A DNA stretch of 64,000 nt from Dasypus novemcinctus. Taxonomy: Eukaryota > Chordata > Mammalia > Cingulata > Dasypodidae. Position numbers and translations under genes: made by a program. Each line of letters starts with the position of its first letter. Positions within the stretch are counted from its first letter, which is position 1. The notes beneath the pieces were generated by a model, which was not told the DNA's origin, ran no database searches, and saw only the letters and a program-made list of their open reading frames with translations. Of the stretch, positions 24,900-38,420 are shown one piece after another. The DNA is taken from NCBI RefSeq assembly GCF_030445035.2, contig NC_080677.1:102235513-102299512 (forward strand), given 5' to 3'.

Positions 24900-25640
24900 C
24901 CCCTGCAGGAGAGGATTTCCTCTATCCAGGTTACCCTCCCAGATTCCTGGGTTGCATTCTTTGATTTTTATAGATTGTTCCTCCCTAGTAGCTATGGTAG
25001 CTCCACTCTCATGCTCTGATCAATCCTTTCACTTCAGCTTTCAGCCATGCCATTCAGCAGCACCACTTCCCCTTCTGTAAAGCTTTTCAGTCCTGATAAC
25101 TTCTGGGTTAAGGGACCCAGACCTGCACCCTGAGCCTGTCTTCCACAGGGCCGGACAGGTTTGATGTACAAAGCTACCCAATATTTTTGTTTAGGTTCCC
25201 AGTGATCAGACACTGAGGACCTGAACTAGTCACCAAAGTGGAACTGTGGGTCAATTTGGCTTCAGAGAGTTGCACTTAATTATGTGTGTGCATGAACCAT
25301 GTGTGGGACTGTGGGGCCTCAGAGCCCATTCAAATGTGTGTGGATTGTGTGGGTGGATGGTAGCCAGGAACCCGTAGTAGAATGTGCCCTGAATATAGAG
25401 CTCCTACCTTGAATCACACTAACTCCTGAGTGGATCTGAGTGGGGGGAGGGGCTTGTTGCTCTCCTACCATTTTTATTTATTTTTTTCCTTCTGATTTAG
25501 CATTTGTTGACTTATTCTTTAGTCTTGGTCGTCTTCCAGAGATTTGAGATGGCTGATTTTGCCTTTTATTTTGTTATTTCTAAGCAGGAGTACTTAACAG
25601 GGTATCCTATGCCACCATCTTGATAATGTCACCCAGTACT
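24900..25640 (-). mobile_element. Possible L1 5' UTR, minus orientation
   Basis: GC-richer than its surroundings. Its right end, reversed, reads 'caagatggtggcatagg', reminiscent of the 'aagatggcgg' start of many L1 5' UTRs. No ORF1 follows in the expected direction, so it would be an isolated or internally deleted piece. Tentative. Confidence 0.35.
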
Positions 25641-27617
25641 GGGTCCTACTGTTTAATCTTCTCCTCCTGTACCTGCAGCCAATTAGTTTTTATTTTCTGA
25701 AATAAGTTTAATTATAATCAAAGCTCTCAAAGCCCTGCTGCTCAGACTCAATGAAGGAAACATCACTTGATGATCATATAATGAGTAAACCATAGGTATC
25801 ATGGCAGAAGGATGAAACACTGATATTTTTATTAGTGAAGGGGGAGAATTTCTAAAAAATGTTTCATTGCCATAAGCAAGGCAGATGAATGGCATATATT
25901 AGCTCCAAAAGCTTTGTAAAGTCATCTTACTTCCGTGATAGACAGTGGGATTTATTAGCTCTGCTACTGGCAGCTTTCCTCCAGTTTGGCTTTGCATGAA
26001 AAACACACTAATACTGTCTTGAATAGTTTAACCTGAGGCCGAGAAACCACCTGTCAGAGATGTAGGAAGAAATTCCTGTCTTGGGTGGCAGGCTGGATGT
26101 TACTTGCCTTCCTGGTTTCTTTCAACTCTAAATCTCCTTAAAACACAGAAAAGACATGTATTTTTTGTAGATGGGAAAGTTGGTTCATGTGACATTTGGA
26201 TTCTAATTGAATTGTTAAGAAGTAAGAAGAAAATTAAATTTTTCTGTGTGTGAAGGACCAACCTCTCTCTCCTTTCTTTCAATTCCCTTCCTCCATACCT
26301 CTCTTTCTCTCCCTCCCTCTCACAGTTGTCTTATCATTTGGTTGACCAATCTACAAAGAGAATTAAAGAATTAAGGAAAAAAAATAGTCTTTCTCTATAC
26401 TCATCACAAATTAATTTACAGTCTGCCTTCTTGGTGACAAGAAATTTATTGCCTATGCCATGGCTTGATGCCTCAGTGTTAAAAATTCAAGTGAGGCCAG
26501 TTTAGTGAATAGAAGTCCCCAAAATCAACTGCTATTTTTCTTGGCTTCCCTAGTACTAAGCCTAAGAATAGACAAAAAGTCTAGCAACACAACAGATTCA
26601 TTTTTACTACCATCTTTCAATTAAGCCTAAAGTGAGGCATGTGTTTGATGGAGGGAGGTAAAGGGACTCAGCTGTCTCTTTTTACTTTCCCTCAGTAAGG
26701 AAGCTTGGCTCCATCAAGCACTATGGGAGAGTACAGTTTTAACTAATATAAGGTAAAGGATTTTTTAATGTCTTTTAATATAAACAAAAATTGATTTTAT
26801 TAAAATGTTTTCAGATAGTACAACACAAGGACTTACTCATTACTCAAAGTCTGTATCATGAATATAACTTCCTTTCCAAGTATATTGATTTTATATGTAT
26901 TTTGAAAGTGGAAAAGGAAGCAAAGCAGCCTACCAAAACTCCTCCTCCTCATCCTCTTAAATAGAACCAGGTCAGTCAGGCTGATGAGATTATTTCAAAA
27001 GAGTAGAAATTCTTTTCAAAGTATAGGATTGTCCAACTAGAGATGGTTCTCAAACAACAAAAGGCAGATCATGTTTTTGCAAGCCATGTTTTGTGATTGA
27101 AACAAGAGATGTCAAATATTTATAATAAAATATTCAAAGTTAAGTACTCTGAATCATTGAAATGTCTGAAATTTTGAAATGGACAATCAACCTTATGGGA
27201 GTCCATGTACAATACAGGAACTGGTTGTTGCATGAAAAACTTAAAAGGTCACACTTCTCTTTAGATTCAGGGCTTAAATACAATTTATTTAAATGTTGGA
27301 ACATTTCTAAAGAGAAATTTCAGCATTGTGTAAGTAAAACATGAAGAAAAAACTATAGTTGATCCTAGTTTTATGTTTTTCTATTAAGAATTTCATTTCC
27401 TGGACTCTGAGAGGCATTTATTAGAACTCAGAATGAATGCTTTTGTGAAAATTAAATTTTTTTGGCTGTTTAGCTTTTAAGTGACCCTCATGCTGAATAA
27501 TATATTACATGTATAGCAATAATTATGTGTATTTATCTAGTTTATGATATGAAATATTTTGCATTTTGGCATATTTTTCTTATACTCACGATTATCTGGA
27601 CTTCAAATGAAAAACTC
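25641..27617. other. AT-rich intergenic DNA with a short CT-rich tract
   Basis: A pyrimidine-rich stretch lies near 26265-26330. Otherwise nothing recognised. Confidence 0.4.
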
Positions 27618-28217
27618 TGTTGGAGAAAAAACAGCACTCACTGGGAAATGGAGACTGATACAACCACAGGTAGAGAAAGAGTTTATTGAGAAGCTCTCCC
27701 AACGGAGGGGGTCTGAAGAGAGACTTGAGCCCACTCCTGGACGGGGGGATTTGAAATTATACAGAACTTTCCTAGGTGGGGAAATGATAGTTGGTAGGAA
27801 GGGGTTGAGGGACTGAGTGGGGTGCAGGGACCAATACGAAGCCCTAGAGGTGAAAATTTTCCCTGATAATGACTAGAAAATAGTGGTTAGAGAGTTATGG
27901 TTTCTTGGAATGCTGCAGGAACAGATGTTCCTTTTGATCTGTAGGAATTAAAGGGTTTATCTCCCTTTGATATATAAATAGTGAAGGTTTTCATCTCCCT
28001 CTGATATGCAGGTAGAGGTGGTGAAGATCTCCATGTCCCTCTGATAGTAAATAGTGAAAATCTCTATCTCCCTCTACTCCTGTCTCTACAGGGTTTCTTT
28101 GTTTAACTTGTGGGAAAGTGCTGTGCCCTCAGGCACAAGGGAGGGGGTTTGCCTTTTTCCCAATGCATATCAGGGGGAACTGAGGTACAGCTTGTTAATT
28201 ACTGCAAACCTCTAACA
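27618..28217 (-). mobile_element. Solo LTR, family shared with 51055-51581
   Basis: On the minus strand it begins TGTTAGAGGTTTGC and ends CTCCAACA. An AATAAA signal lies near the 3' end ('ctcaataaactc'). The part at about 27950-28075 (LTR upstream region) holds about four diverged tandem copies of a ~40-bp unit with the core 'atctccctctgatatgcag'. Flanks aactc (27613-27617) and aattc (28218-28222) match at 4 of 5. Aligns over its length with 51055-51581. Fossil, no internal region. Confidence 0.78.
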
Positions 28218-28255
28218 AATTCATTTCAGTGTATCACTTATATAAAGGCATATCA

Positions 28256-28670
28256 GGCGGCGGACTTGGCCCAGTGGTTAGGGCGTCCGTCTACCACATG
28301 GGGGGTCTGTGGTTCAAGCCCCAGGCCTCCTTGACCTGTCTGGAGCTGGCCCACATGCAGTGCTGGTGTGCACGGGGAGTGCCATGGCACGCAGGGGTGG
28401 CCCCCAGGTGGGGGGGCCCCACATGCACGGGGTGCACCCCATAAGGGGAGCCGCCCAGCATGAAGGAAGGTCAGCCTGCCCAGGGGTGGTGCCGCCCGCA
28501 ATGAGAGCTGACGCAGCAGGATGACACAGCAGAGGGAAATGCAGATTCCCCTGCTGCTGACAACAACAGAAGTGGACAAGGAGGATGCAGCAAGTGGACA
28601 CAGAGAGCAGACAACCGGGGTGGGGGGGAAAGGGGAGAGAAATAGATAAATAAATAAATCTTTTTAAAAA
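28256..28670 (+). mobile_element. DAS-SINE, full-length form
   Basis: A ~410-bp tRNA-derived SINE. The tRNA-like head has an A box 'ggcccagtggttagggcg' and a B box 'ggttcaagccc'. A GC-rich body follows, then 'gacaaccgggg', 'gagaaatagataaataaata' and an A-rich tail. It is flanked by a perfect 12-bp duplication aaaggcatatca (28244-28255 and 28671-28682), as produced by L1-driven insertion. Family typical of armadillo. The many reading frames over it on both strands are artefacts of its GC-rich body. Confidence 0.95.
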
Positions 28671-28873
28671 AAAGGCATATCATCTGGGGAATAAGAACTA
28701 GGCTGTTTATCAGTTATTCACCCTGTTAAGCTCCCTTGTTATTTACCATCAAATAAAAAGCCAGCATGGAAGAGTATTTTTGCTACTAGTGTCTGGCTTT
28801 TATACAGCTACTCTTTTATCTTTAATAATGAAAGAGAGGACAATAGAGATTGATGACATCCACAGAAGATCTA

Positions 28874-30154
28874 TACATCTGCAATAAGAACAAGGCCTAG
28901 AGTAGCACTGTGCCTGGGAGTTTCCTCCTGACAGCCTTCATGTTACTCAAATGTGGCCACTCTCACAGCCAAACTCAGCATGTAGATGCAGTGCATTCCC
29001 CCCAACGTGGGACATGACACCCGGGGATGAGCCTCCCTGGCACCGAGGGATCACTACCACATACCAGCTGAAAATGCAACTAGAAAATGACCTTGAATTA
29101 AAGGTTCAATACGGATCAGCAGAATATCCCCTGTCTACATATAATAACATGACTTCAAAATGCTGTTTGACCTAATATAAGGGGGAAATGGAAAGGAGAA
29201 ATGAGATTATAAGGCTATGAGTCTCTAAAAAAGAGTCTGGAGGTTGTCAGAAGGAATGCCCTTATGCACAACTGAGCAGAGTCTAAGAGAAAGATAAAGT
29301 AGATACAACCCCAGGTATTGGTTCTTCTGAGGGATAAAGAGACCCATGGGTTCTATGGTCATGGCAGATGGGGTTCACTGCCATGGCAGATGGCCCTTCT
29401 TTGGAGCTGGTGTTTCTACATGATGGAATTGAACTCGGAGGGGATCTCTTCCCACAAGACTTGCATGCTACTTTATTGGAATTGTAGTTGGTGCTGGGGT
29501 TTAAGATATATTTAGGGGATTTGAATCTCTGGACTGATAATAAGACACCCAGGCCCAGAGCCTCAACAGACTTCAGCTCCTACACTTTGATTTATTGGAC
29601 TGACCCCACTCAGCTAACATGGAGTTGAAGAAGGTCAACCACCACACCATGGAGCCTACCTAGAGTGTCTACAACTGAAAGCAGGAGGAGTGCATCCAGT
29701 ATCCATGTGGAATCTAAGCCCCCACTTGACATAGATGTGCAATGGACACAACCAATCCAATGTCCACAGAGAAAATGTGGAATGGGTGTGGGAAGGGTAG
29801 CCATGGTGGCTGCTGGGTTTGGGGAATGGGAGGAAGAGATGAGATGTGGAGGCGTTTTCGGGACGTGGAGTTGTCCTGGGTGGTGCTTCATGGACAATTA
29901 AAGGACACTGTAGACCCCCCCAGGGCCCACTGGATGGAACGTGGGAGAGTGTGGGCTATGATGTGGACCATTGACTACGGGGTGCAGTGATGTTCAGAGA
30001 TGTACTTACTGGGTGCAATGGATGTCTCACGATGATGGGAGAGAGTGTTGCTGTAGGGGGAGTGGGGGGTGGGGGCGGTGGGGTTGATTGGGACCTCGTG
30101 TTTTTTGAATGTAATTCATAAAAATAAATAATTTTAATTAAAAAAAAAAAAAAA
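28874..30154 (+). mobile_element. 5'-truncated L1, G-rich 3' UTR type, with A tail
   Basis: A 1.28-kb insertion ending in a run of about 16 As and flanked by a perfect 10-bp duplication agaagatcta (28864-28873 and 30155-30164). Near its 3' end is a G-rich section ('gtagggggagtggggggtgg', about 30052-30080) followed by 'gggacctcgtgttttttgaatgtaattc' and an 'aataaata' signal. It has no ORF2 catalytic region. It is a closer copy of the element at 4216-5160. The target seems to have been next to a MIR. Confidence 0.75.
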
Positions 30155-30184
30155 AGAAGATCTAAAATCACTGTGGTCAGTAGA

Positions 30185-30400
30185 CTGAGGCATGACAGAG
30201 TTGGTATCAAGAACAAACTAGAGCCCAGTGTTCTTGGTTTCAAACCTAATGGCTCAATAGCTGTGTGACTTTGGGTAGTTACTTAATTTATCTGGCTTTC
30301 AGTTTTCTTATTCTTATGTCTATTTCTATCATCTTAGAGCACTTCCTGGCAATAGTACTACTTAAATATTAACTAGTACCATACTGCATTATCATTTCTA
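30185..30400 (+). repeat. MIR SINE, plus orientation
   Basis: Contains 'ggtttcaaacctaatggctcaatagctgtgtgactttgggtagttacttaa', the B-box and core of MIR, in sense orientation. Confidence 0.75.
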
Positions 30401-30487
30401 TATCTGAGGTACTGAGTAACAAAAGCCAATGATCTGATAAATTCCGTTTTTTCCCTAATTTTTCTTTAAAGCTCAAAGTTTCAGCAA

Positions 30488-30898
30488 GGCAGACTTGGCC
30501 CAGTGGTTAGGGCATCCATCTACCACATGGGAGGTCTGTGGTTCAAACCCCAGGCCTCCTTGACCCGAGTGCAGCTGGCCCATGGGCAGTGCTGATATGC
30601 GCAAGGAGTGCCCTGCCACACAGGGGTGTCCCCCGCGTAGGGGAGCCCCACGCGCAAGGAGTGCACCCCGTAAGGAGAGCTGCCCAGAGCGAAACAAAGT
30701 GCAGCCTGCCCAGGAATGGTGCCACACACACGGAGAGCTGACACAGCAAGATGACGCAACAAAAAGAAACACAGATTCCCGTGCCGCTGACAACAGAAGT
30801 GGACAAAGAAGACGCAGCAAATAGACACAGAGAACAGACAACTGGGGTGGGGGGAAAAGTGGAGAGAAATAAATAAATCTTTAAAAAAAAGAAAAAAC
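30488..30898 (+). mobile_element. DAS-SINE, full-length form
   Basis: Head 'ggcagacttggcccagtggt', B box 'ggttcaaacccc', GC-rich body, 'acagacaactggggtggggg' and an A-rich tail with AATAAA-like units. Flanks gtttcagcaa (30478-30487) and gttccagcaa (30899-30908) match at 9 of 10 positions. Reading frames of 80-152 codons crossing it are not genes. Confidence 0.93.
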
Positions 30899-31139
30899 GT
30901 TCCAGCAAAATGTCATTTTTAAGAAGATGAGTAAACACCAGATGAGAAGCCCTTAAGCAAGGTGCAGAGCTAACGCAGGATAAGCACTTCTTTGAATACA
31001 AAAAAAAGCCTACCTCTTTGTAGAACTAGCAAAGAGACTGTTAACGGGCTTTTGTTTTAGAGAAGATGGAAGGTTATTATAGGAAGAGGCCTGATGAGTG
31101 CCCTCATAGCTTTAGCAAGTGCCTCTCATAGCCTAATTT

Positions 31140-31285
31140 GTCTAAATCATATCAATAGAATGTGACCTTCACAAAGATAGAAATTTTGTCTGGTTATTGC
31201 TGTATGCCCAGAGTCCAAGCAAGTGGCTGGCAAATGATGGATGCTCATAACTCTTTCCTGAGTGAACTGAATGAATGAAAAGACC
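31140..31285 (+). repeat. L2 LINE 3' end
   Basis: Shows 'aaagatagaaattttgtctgg', 'tgtatgcccagagtccaagc', 'gtggctggcaaatgatggatgctcataa' and a GAATGAATGAA-like end, matching the L2 3' terminus. Confidence 0.65.
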
Positions 31286-31289
31286 TGAC

Positions 31290-33150
31290 ATTTCCCTTAA
31301 ATAGGATTAGCACTGAAAACAAAAGAAAACAAGAATACCATGCTTTCCTACTTCCTGACAGGTTTCTGACCCTGAGAATGCTGGTTAGCAGGTCAGCAGG
31401 GCTGAGAAGCAGCATGTGAAGGGCATAAGTGTAAATATGTACATTTAGCAAAGTATTACAGAAGCCCCCATATTCACAGGAGTGTGTGGTGTGAAATGGT
31501 GCTGCCTTTAACTCATATTCATGTGCAGAAGACACATTTGAGTTAAGAATCTTTTGTACAGTGTCTACCTAATTTTAGAGTCAAAGACATTTTTCTACCC
31601 AGGGTTTTTTAAGATCTTTTACCTGTGACCAAGTGTCCATAAATTATTCTTAAATATAGTTCACAATCTCAGAATTGGATTAAAATAATGTAACACTTAG
31701 AACAATGCTGGACTTATTTCTTAATGCTATTCATTTCTACTCTCCTAGCAAATACTTTTTGAAAATAGAAAAAAAATATCCATTTTTACAGCATAGGTAA
31801 ACTGATTATTTGAATAGAAAACTATTCATTTATACCACTCTTAAATTTTCCTAATTATCTTTATAATGAAAACTGAGAAGGTATCAGTCAATTCTTAACT
31901 GAGCCATACTCAATTCTCCTTGTCTGTTCTAAATATAAGGAAAACAGCAAATAACCTTAAAGTGCATTAGTAATTAATTAGACTTGATTTCTTAAATTGG
32001 TTTATATCATCTCATTTACCTTGGAGCTTTCAGACAATAATGAGTCACCAAAAAGCCAACATTGATTTATAATGTGCATTACTACATCAGGTCTGACCCA
32101 AGAACTCTGTATGGACCCAGAAAAAAAAAAATACAAATGTTTACAAGTGAGCTATGGAAGAAATAATCCTAAAAGCACACATACGTATTCACAGAAAACA
32201 ATTAGGCCTAATGAAATTAGGGTGAACATTCAGGTTCATTTTATTCCATGATACTGCTTTTATTCTTGAAGCTCCATGTAGAAAAAGGTCCTTAGAGTTA
32301 GAATACTACTGAAGGTGGTATAATTTCTCTTACTTCCTGGACATGTAAGGTAAACATTTTACATTATTGCACAGTAACAAAAATTCACAGCTATAGATAA
32401 TACAAGATCTGATGATCTTTAACACACTAGTGTCTGAGGCTAACCAACATTGGAAAGGAATCATTTCCAGGATGGAGATCAAATATCTTAAACACAGTGT
32501 CATCTATTTAATTTGTTAGAAAAGATTTCTTAGTTAAAAGTCTATTCATAGGATGTGTTTTCACATTTGTCAGCTCTTTTCACTTGTGTGCTAGACAGAG
32601 GCACTTTAAGAACTATCAGCTGTAGTTTCAGGAGTTCAAGATACTGAATTTCGGCAGTCATGGTAAATATGGCAAAGAATTAAAACGAAATTGGATTACA
32701 AATAAACAAATAATTAAATTTAAAAATTTGACCAAATCTTGTAAAAAGCACTGGTCTCTGATTTGAAGAAATTCTTCACTTAAAAAAAAAAAAAAAAAAA
32801 AAAAGATTTGTAGCTATTCCTTATCTATGCCCTAATAAGTGAATACCACAACTTTCTGATGTTAAGATATAATGGTTTTTTGTTGTTGTTGTTTGGGTTT
32901 GTAGGGCTTTAAAATATTGACGAGTTAAGTAGTTTGAGTTATATCGCGAGTAATACTTCCAAGTATTGTTTTATGCATAGGTCCCAAATATTCAGAAAAA
33001 CTAAAATGTAGAATAAAACATGTTGGAAGAGTTTAGTAAAGCGTATAAAAATGAAAAGACTAAAAAAACTCCTCCATCATAAAGGTGTAAAAATAAATCG
33101 TATTCATTCGTGGGAATCCCGTGACTGTTTTTTGTTTGTTCTGTTTGGTC
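31290..33150 (-). other. TMEM229A 3' flank, including its likely 3' UTR
   Basis: AT-rich sequence without recognised repeats except a 24-base A run (32780-32803) and a TTG-rich tract (about 32878-32895). It lies downstream of the TMEM229A stop codon, so part of it should be 3' UTR. The transcript end cannot be read with certainty. Confidence 0.5.
32240..32264 (-). terminator. Candidate polyadenylation signals for TMEM229A
   Basis: Two AATAAA hexamers on the minus strand (32259-32264 and 32240-32245) are the first canonical signals I find after the TMEM229A stop codon. They would give a 3' UTR of about 0.9 kb. A weaker ATTAAA variant lies upstream at 32507-32512. Inference only. Confidence 0.35.
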
Positions 33151-34680
<1,530 letters not shown>

Positions 34681-34689
34681 TCCCCCAGC

Positions 34690-35905
34690 TCTTCACCGGC
34701 TGGCCTCGACCTCTCCCGCCTTTGCAGCCTCCCCTCCCCGCCTCAGCCCTGTGCGCCGAGTCCTTTGGGGGTCTGTTCTGGAAATGCGGGCCCTGCTCTC
34801 CAGCCCTCACTGCCCGGGGCAGTGCGGGAGACGTTGGTGGGGTGGAGGCTGGGAGTGGAGAACCCCCTAACAGGTGTGACTGTGAGAAGATCACCCTTCC
34901 CAGTATACGTTAAACCTGGGCCAGGGCCAGGCTGGCGGAGATGAATGGCCAAGTGCCACAGAGCGGAGGCTGGAACCGAGACCAAACTACGGTGCTGTAT
35001 ATTTAATGTTCTTATTCGAAGCCAGCTGTGTCCCACAGAGAGTAAACAGGAGACTCCACGCCTGTCGGCTCCAGCGTTACTTTGCATCTGAAATGTTGCC
35101 GCGGGGCCTGATCCATTTTCTTAATTTCCCTTCGTGGCCAGCATGGTGCTTTCCTCTGTTAGTTTACTCTGGGCCAAGGGTAGAGATTGGAAGTCCCCCA
35201 GAATTTATCCAGTGAGTTGAGGTCGGTGGGGTCGGGTTGTGGTGGGGGGAATAGGAAATGCGTTACTCCAGCTATGGGCAATTGTGAGGTCTCATCTTGA
35301 AGTAGTACCTTTTCTCATCCTGGCACACCCCAGTGCTGCTTTTTCTCCTCGCAGAACTAGGTCATCCCAGAAATGGAGAGTGTACATAGGTGGCAAGGAT
35401 TTTTTTTGAAGGTGGAGAATGTGGGAGGAATCCAGAATTTGGGGTATTGGGCTCCAGCACCTTCTCCAATTTTGAATCAGGCTTAAAATTGGAAGGAGAC
35501 TTAGAGTAAATTGTATCGATTGCCCCCTCTCCCCACATTCCCAAAAATATTTGTCTGGGCAGAAACTAGATAGCAGCATTGATTTGCAAGTAGATCAGAT
35601 CGTGTCTAGATGGAAGGATTTCTGGGGAATTTTTTCTTCTTCTGGAGAATAAACATTTTAAGGTAGATGATCCACTTCTAAGGCAACCTCCTCCTTATTC
35701 CTCTTACTTATTTCAACCTTTTATGTTACAGTCTGCCCTAGTGTTGTCTGTGAATTAGGTAAGGGAAAGAAGAATATGATGAGAAGAAAAATTATTTAAG
35801 TAATATGAACACTTACATAAAATCAAAGCACTGATTTTTAAAATATATAGTACTCTGTTTGCATATTGTTTATCTTCTTTGGCTATTGTCAAAAATTAGT
35901 GGGCA
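34690..35905. other. TMEM229A upstream flank, nothing recognised
   Basis: Declining G+C from the CpG island into ordinary sequence. Short reading frames on both strands lack support. May hold promoter-proximal elements. Confidence 0.4.
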
Positions 35906-35907
35906 CT

Positions 35908-36096
35908 GGGGAGCTGATGTAGCTCAAGTGGTTGTGAGCCTGCTTCCCATATGGGAGGTCTGGGTTCCGTTGCTGCAACAAACCAAAACTCTAATTGGGG
36001 AGTGGATTAGAGCAGATGTAGCTCTGTGGCTGAGGGCCAGCTTCTCATGTAGGAGGTCCTGGATTCAATCCCAGGTACCTCCTAAAAAAAAAAAAA
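35908..36096 (+). mobile_element. Dimeric tRNA-like DAS-SINE
   Basis: Two tRNA-like monomers in tandem: 'gctgatgtagctcaagtggt' (about 35911) and 'gcagatgtagctctgtggct' (about 36012). Each is followed by a B-box-like sequence ('ctgggttccgttgc' and 'ctggattcaatccc'). An A-rich linker separates them and a 13-base A run ends the second. It resembles the monomer at 22186-22277 duplicated. Confidence 0.8.
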
Positions 36097-36099
36097 GTG

Positions 36100-37430
36100 G
36101 ATGGAATTTGTCATGCCAGGGACAGAGTCATTAGGTAACAGGCTCATCAAGCCTGCTGCCAAAAAGAATTAGTTTCCCAACTGCCTGATCAAGTACAGTG
36201 AATATTTTCTGGATCACCTGCTATATATAAAATGTTATGCCTATGCTGGGAAAAGAAAAGGATATGAGATACTCTCTCTTTAAGAAGTATATATAATATG
36301 GTTACTGTAACTCATACCTGTATTAATATTATTAATAATAACTATATGTTAATAGCACATACCAAGTAATACTTTTATTTGAGTCATTATTTTGTAAGAT
36401 AAACTCAAATCCTGGGCCGAGTTTATCACATGTTTCAAATAAACTCATACTCTGTAATTGCGAGGGAAAGCGCTCCATCACAATAATATAAAATGCATAC
36501 ATTATCCTGTTTGGTTAAACTTGAACTGTTTTCAAATATTAAATCAAACTTAAATGGCCTTACTTTTCTATTTATTCTAAATTATCTTATGAATACAAGG
36601 AAAATTGAAAGCCCTTATTCAATAGACTTCATCCCAGGGAGTTTGGGGAAATTTGAAGGAAAGTAGGAAACAGGAAATTACATAGAGTCAATTTGGGATT
36701 CCTTAGGTTTGGGGGCAGTCATTCAAAGAATATTATGGAACATAGTTTTTCAGTGGAAATATTTTTGCTCTCAGGGGCTAAGATGCTGGGAAATCTCATC
36801 TGTAGCGGTGTAACAGTTTATGTGGAGCCAACACTGACTTTATTGGGTTAGTCAGGCTGACTATAAACTAGGGCAGCACCTGGAGCCAGAGTAGTCAATG
36901 TTGAAGGGGAGAGATTTGAGAATTAGAAGGATCCTTTGAAAGTTTGTGATTCTCTTTAGTGAAATGTTGCCTAGTAGCCCTAGGTTCAAGGTTATAGTCT
37001 TTCATTGCATAGCAGAAGAAGAAAAGGTAAATTCATAGAAAAACAGCATTAAGAAAGTTTAAGGGGAAATTCAATATAAGGCCTATTTGAATGTAATGAT
37101 GAAGAAAGCATAAAGAAGAAACCATACCAGAGTAAGTGTAAAAAATATCAAATTACACACACACACATATATATTATATGTCTTTAGCATGTACTTAGAA
37201 AGCTCTTTCTACTAGTCCTGCCTCCTTTTATTCTTCTGAGACTTGAATATTGCTCAAAGTGAAACTTGTTTTCTAAGCAAATTCTTCTTTCTGATAATCA
37301 AGTTAATTGGAAGTCAAATTGCTATCAGAAAAGTTTCCTTTCTTTTCCTTTTATACTGCCTCCTGTTGAAATTGGAAGACATTGGATTCCTCTGGGTTCT
37401 TGGCTATGATACATAAAAATTTAAGAAATA
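36100..37430. other. AT-rich intergenic DNA
   Basis: Contains a short (CA)n/(TA)n tract at about 37155-37175. Nothing else recognised. Confidence 0.4.
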
Positions 37431-37960
37431 TGCTGGTTTATTTAGGCTAGCAAAGAGAGTTCATTGAGAAATAAGAGAAAAGAAAAGAAGTACATACCCC
37501 AGATGTGGATGTGGGCTGCTCCAGGCAAAGAGGCACACCTGAGCTTGGGAGGGCTGCCTTTATTAAAGCAGTTCTGCCCTCCTCCCCTTTCCTAAGGTTG
37601 GGGAGGGGCCTCAGCTGTTTGCTGTGCTGATTGGTTGCCTTTGGGTCCCCACCTATTAGTTCTGAGGAGACCAGTGATTATGCCTTTTGTTTGGGGTTAT
37701 CGGGGACCAATCAGGAGGCATGTTTGGAGTCATCCAGGGCTTCCCTGGATAACTTCCAAAGGGGACCTCATGACCAGGGTCTCAGTGGGGCCTTTCCGGC
37801 TTTGTTCTTAGTAGTGGCCTTCCCTCAGGGTCTTTCCAGTGCGGTTTCATGGTCATGGTCTCTTCCGGGTACCGGCTGTGACTCAGTCTTCCCTCTTTTT
37901 TCTATAATAACCTGCCTCACTGGTGGCTATATATGTGCTTTTCTTTTGTTAATTTAATTT

Positions 37961-38164
37961 TATTTATTTTCAAAAAGATTTATGTATTTCCCCCCTCCCA
38001 ACCCTGATGTTTTTGCTGTCTGTGTTGTCTTTTCATCTCATTTTCTCCCTTTAGGATTTATTGGGATTCAATCCTGGAGACCCCTGATGTGGAGAGAGGT
38101 TCCCTGTTAATTGCACCACCTCAGTTCCTGGTTTCTGCTGCACTTCACCTTGACTCTCCCATTG

Positions 38165-38199
<35 letters not shown>

Positions 38200-38420
38200 T
38201 TTTTTTTTGGTGTATCATCATCTTGCTGTGTTACTCACTTGTGCCAGCACTGGCTCACCATGCGGGCACTTGCGATCACCACATTGGTACTTGCGCAAGC
38301 ACTGGCTGGCGACGTGGACATGCTTTCTCTTCTTTTTCACCAGGAGGCCTCAAGGATTGAACCCAGGACCTCCCATATGGTAGATGGAAGCTCTATTACT
38401 TGAGCCACATCCGCTTACTG
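37961..38420 (-). mobile_element. DAS-SINE, minus orientation, with CT/T tract
   Basis: Inverted tRNA-like head at the right end ('ccaggacctcccatatggtagatgg', 'acttgagccacatccgctt'). The body is of the type containing 'cttgcgcaagcactggct'. Flanks gttaatttaattt (37948-37960) and gttaattttaattt (38421-38434) are a near-identical duplication. A (TC)n run followed by about 19 Ts sits at 38163-38209. The sister elements at 44111 and 59595 are the same subtype. Confidence 0.85.
38163..38209. repeat. (TC)n followed by poly(T)
   Basis: About 13 TC units then about 19 Ts, inside the minus-strand DAS-SINE. Confidence 0.95.

Noticed and set aside
28253-31001. Clusters of 60-152 codon frames on both strands
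   Set aside because: They follow the GC-rich bodies of two DAS-SINEs, and the same peptide phrases recur at 51.6-52.5 kb and 63.0-63.3 kb.
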